Assembly (NCBI GenBank): GCA_020057985.1
Contig: JAGVEU010000308.1
Coordinates: 1-8,154, forward strand
DNA length: 8,154 nucleotides
Reading direction: 5' to 3'
DNA from: Calditrichota bacterium
GTDB taxonomy: Bacteria > Electryoneota > RPQS01
Part shown: positions 6,505 through 8,154 of the stretch, in pieces
Layout of the letters: each line of letters begins with the position of its first letter
Position numbering within the stretch: the stretch's first letter is position 1
Notes under the pieces: model-generated
Seen by the model: only the letters and a program-made list of their open reading frames with translations
What the model was told of the DNA's origin: nothing
Database searches by the model: none
Translations under genes and position numbers: made by a program

Positions 6505-8154
6505 ATGCCAAGCAAAGACCCATGGTGGACTTCCCGCCGCCTTCAAATCTCCGCGTTACTCCTGTTTGTAGCAATCGTGTATCTTCCCGGTCTTAGCGGG
6601 GATATTGTCAGCGACGATCACTATCTCATAGATCAGCGCCAGCATGTCTATGAGACGCCGGGATCTTGGCTTTCTTTGGTGAAGAATGTCTATTGGTGGA
6701 ATGCCAACAACCCGACGGCGCGACAGGAGTTGTATCGCCCGTTGATGTCCCTCTCGTTCTGGGTTGAATACAAACTCGGCGGACTTTTCCCTTTCGTGTA
6801 CCATCTCTCTAATTATCTTGTGCATCTGACAAATACTGCCCTTGTTTATGTCTTGATGCTATCTGTGGTTGGTCAAGGTATGGCGCTTGTCATTGCGGCT
6901 CTGTCCGGGGTCTGTCCTGTGGCATTGACCTCGGTGGGTTGGATATCGGGTCGGACGGATCTGTGGGCTTCGCTCTTCATGCTGCTGTTTCTGATTTTGT
7001 TCAGAACTGCGCTTACTTCAAGGAGTCGTTGGCCAATCATTGCGTCAATGGCCAGCTTGTTTCTGGGTCTGGCATCAAAAGAAATAGCGATCATTGCCCT
7101 TGTTCTTGCGTGGCTACTCGATCAGGTTTCGCCAATCAGTGTACCTAAGCGTGGAGTAATCAAGCGCCCTGTATGGCACTATCTTGCGGCTGCCTTGCCT
7201 GTGGTTGTATATTTCGTTGTTCGCAAGAAAGTGGTTGGCGCTCTTCTTTCGGTTGGCGGCATCGAGGGATCAACTTCCTCCAGCCTGCCGTTTCTTGCGG
7301 AGAGATACCTGCGAACCCTGCAACATGCCCTTTTCCCCGCGCACTACAACTTCTACTCGGAAATTCTCTGGAGCAATCCGGGATCACGCGGTGTTGGTTT
7401 CATCGCCGGTTGGATAGTTTTTCTCGCGCTTGTCGTCTTCGTTTCCCTTGGCTTACGACGCAAGCAGCTTTGGGCATTTGGTGCGGCGTGGTTTGGTCTC
7501 ACTCTCCTCCCAGTCTATGGGCTTGGTCATTCCTTTGGGCCAATCGTGGATTTCTATGCCTATGCGGGTCTCCCAGGATTGTGGCTGTTCGTGTTTGATG
7601 GCTTGCGAAAGATTCTACCGAAGATTTCGGTGGGGGAGGCGACGATCCAACGAACATCCCGCTATGGTGTTGTCGCATTGGCGCTCGTCTTCGGAGTGCT
7701 CACGTCGCTGCGACTTCCGATCCTGTCTTCTGATCTTGCCCTCGCTCGGCAGTGCGCTGAGCGCGAGCCGAATTCGATAACTGCGCTTACAAAATACGGA
7801 GAAGTTCTTGATGCGAAAGGTAACCGTGCAGAAGCTCTGCAATGGTTCAGCCGCGCGATTGAACTTCATCCCACTGCCTGGGAGCCGCACTGCAAGATCG
7901 CAGGTCTCTTTCTTGATCAAAACGACGTAGTGAGCGCTGCTCCACATGCCGATGCGCTTGCGGAGCTTGCCCCGCGCCAACTTGAAGCGCAAGTCATGAT
8001 TGCACGATTCTATTACGAGGCGAATCATTGTCAGGAGGCTGTGCAACAGTATCAGTACGCGTTTTCACTCGGCGAGCCGCGCGCAGAGACGTTGTTTGAT
8101 TGCAGCCTCGCGCTGATCTGCGCCGGTATGGACAGCACCGCCGTTGAAGTTCTG
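6505..8154 (+). CDS. TMTC-like polytopic membrane protein with C-terminal TPRs (GT-C glycosyltransferase candidate, partial)
   Basis: The frame is open for 550 codons from ATG 6505 to the right edge, so the C-terminus is missing. The first part has about nine or ten hydrophobic helices (near 14-29, 98-122, 125-147, 152-170, 176-206, 224-240, 296-316, 320-338, 344-367, 388-408). After helix 1 comes an acidic pair (SDDH, 36-39), as in the first outer loop of GT-C enzymes, where such residues are catalytic. Further TMTC/bacterial TPR-membrane-protein marks are LYRPLMSLSF (76-85), VGWISGRTDL (144-153), GLASKEIAI (188-196) and FYAYAGLPG (350-358). From about 413 onward the sequence is soluble and TPR-like, for example YGEVLDAKGNRAEALQWFSR (431-450). 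The family transfers sugars from lipid-linked donors to proteins outside the membrane in characterised eukaryotic members (O-mannosylation); for this bacterial protein that is inference. A weak TGAGAA precedes the start. It lies just behind the terminator-like structure, so it is probably not part of the ABC block. Confidence 0.8.
   Translation, partial: MPSKDPWWTSRRLQISALLLFVAIVYLPGLSGDIVSDDHYLIDQRQHVYETPGSWLSLVKNVYWWNANNPTARQELYRPLMSLSFWVEYKLGGLFPFVYHLSNYLVHLTNTALVYVLMLSVVGQGMALVIAALSGVCPVALTSVGWISGRTDLWASLFMLLFLILFRTALTSRSRWPIIASMASLFLGLASKEIAIIALVLAWLLDQVSPISVPKRGVIKRPVWHYLAAALPVVVYFVVRKKVVGALLSVGGIEGSTSSSLPFLAERYLRTLQHALFPAHYNFYSEILWSNPGSRGVGFIAGWIVFLALVVFVSLGLRRKQLWAFGAAWFGLTLLPVYGLGHSFGPIVDFYAYAGLPGLWLFVFDGLRKILPKISVGEATIQRTSRYGVVALALVFGVLTSLRLPILSSDLALARQCAEREPNSITALTKYGEVLDAKGNRAEALQWFSRAIELHPTAWEPHCKIAGLFLDQNDVVSAAPHADALAELAPRQLEAQVMIARFYYEANHCQEAVQQYQYAFSLGEPRAETLFDCSLALICAGMDSTAVEVL

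Noticed and set aside
7173..7598. 141-codon forward frame rich in Cys and Trp within the TMTC-like region
   Set aside because: It is out of frame with the 550-codon membrane protein, which has conserved motifs and helices across the same bases.
7615..8046. 143-codon reverse frame at the right end
   Set aside because: It is antisense to the TPR-coding part, with no start signal and no recognisable domain.

Overview
The window holds six co-oriented (+ strand) genes or gene parts, packed as in a bacterial genome of roughly balanced base composition. No RNA gene, CRISPR array, insertion sequence or other mobile element was seen. An Hanks-type kinase with a PEGA tail, a GldA/GldF/GldG-like ABC system and a TMTC-like membrane protein with TPRs together suggest a Gram-negative, environmental bacterium. 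The FCB group, a related candidate phylum, or a myxobacterium/planctomycete-like lineage are all possible. This placement is an inference from gene content only.

Layout: positions 2-154 are an open reading frame that enters from the left edge and may be the C-terminal end of an unrecognised upstream gene. Next comes a membrane-anchored Ser/Thr protein kinase (188-1861) with two C-terminal PEGA-like repeats. A 195-base gap (1862-2056) with weak promoter-like boxes and hairpin-forming sequence separates it from a four-gene ABC block. That block comprises an ATPase (2057-2986), a six-helix ABC-2 permease (3053-3763), a GldG-like extracytoplasmic auxiliary protein (3855-5447) and a DUF4340 protein (5444-6391), whose start overlaps the previous stop as ATGA. 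A long stem-loop with a U-rich tail (6416-6478) closes the block. The last gene (6505 to the right edge, still open) encodes a polytopic GT-C/TMTC-like membrane protein whose C-terminal part turns into TPR repeats.

How the genes may work together: the ATPase and permease should form the core of an ABC-2 type transporter. The GldG-like protein and the DUF4340 protein, each anchored by an N-terminal helix with a large domain outside the membrane, are its probable partners. In gliding Bacteroidetes the GldAFG set is tied to motility and secretion, but the same module occurs in many non-gliding bacteria where the substrate is unknown, so no substrate is assigned. The kinase could be a regulator of the block, but adjacency is the only evidence. 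The TMTC-like gene lies behind the terminator-like structure and is probably a separate unit.

There is no gene-free stretch longer than 300 bases; the longest is the 195-base gap before the ATPase gene. The most rewarding points are the altered GldG motif, the paired alternative hairpins at 6416-6478, and the incomplete TMTC-like glycosyltransferase candidate. No clearly unprecedented system was found.
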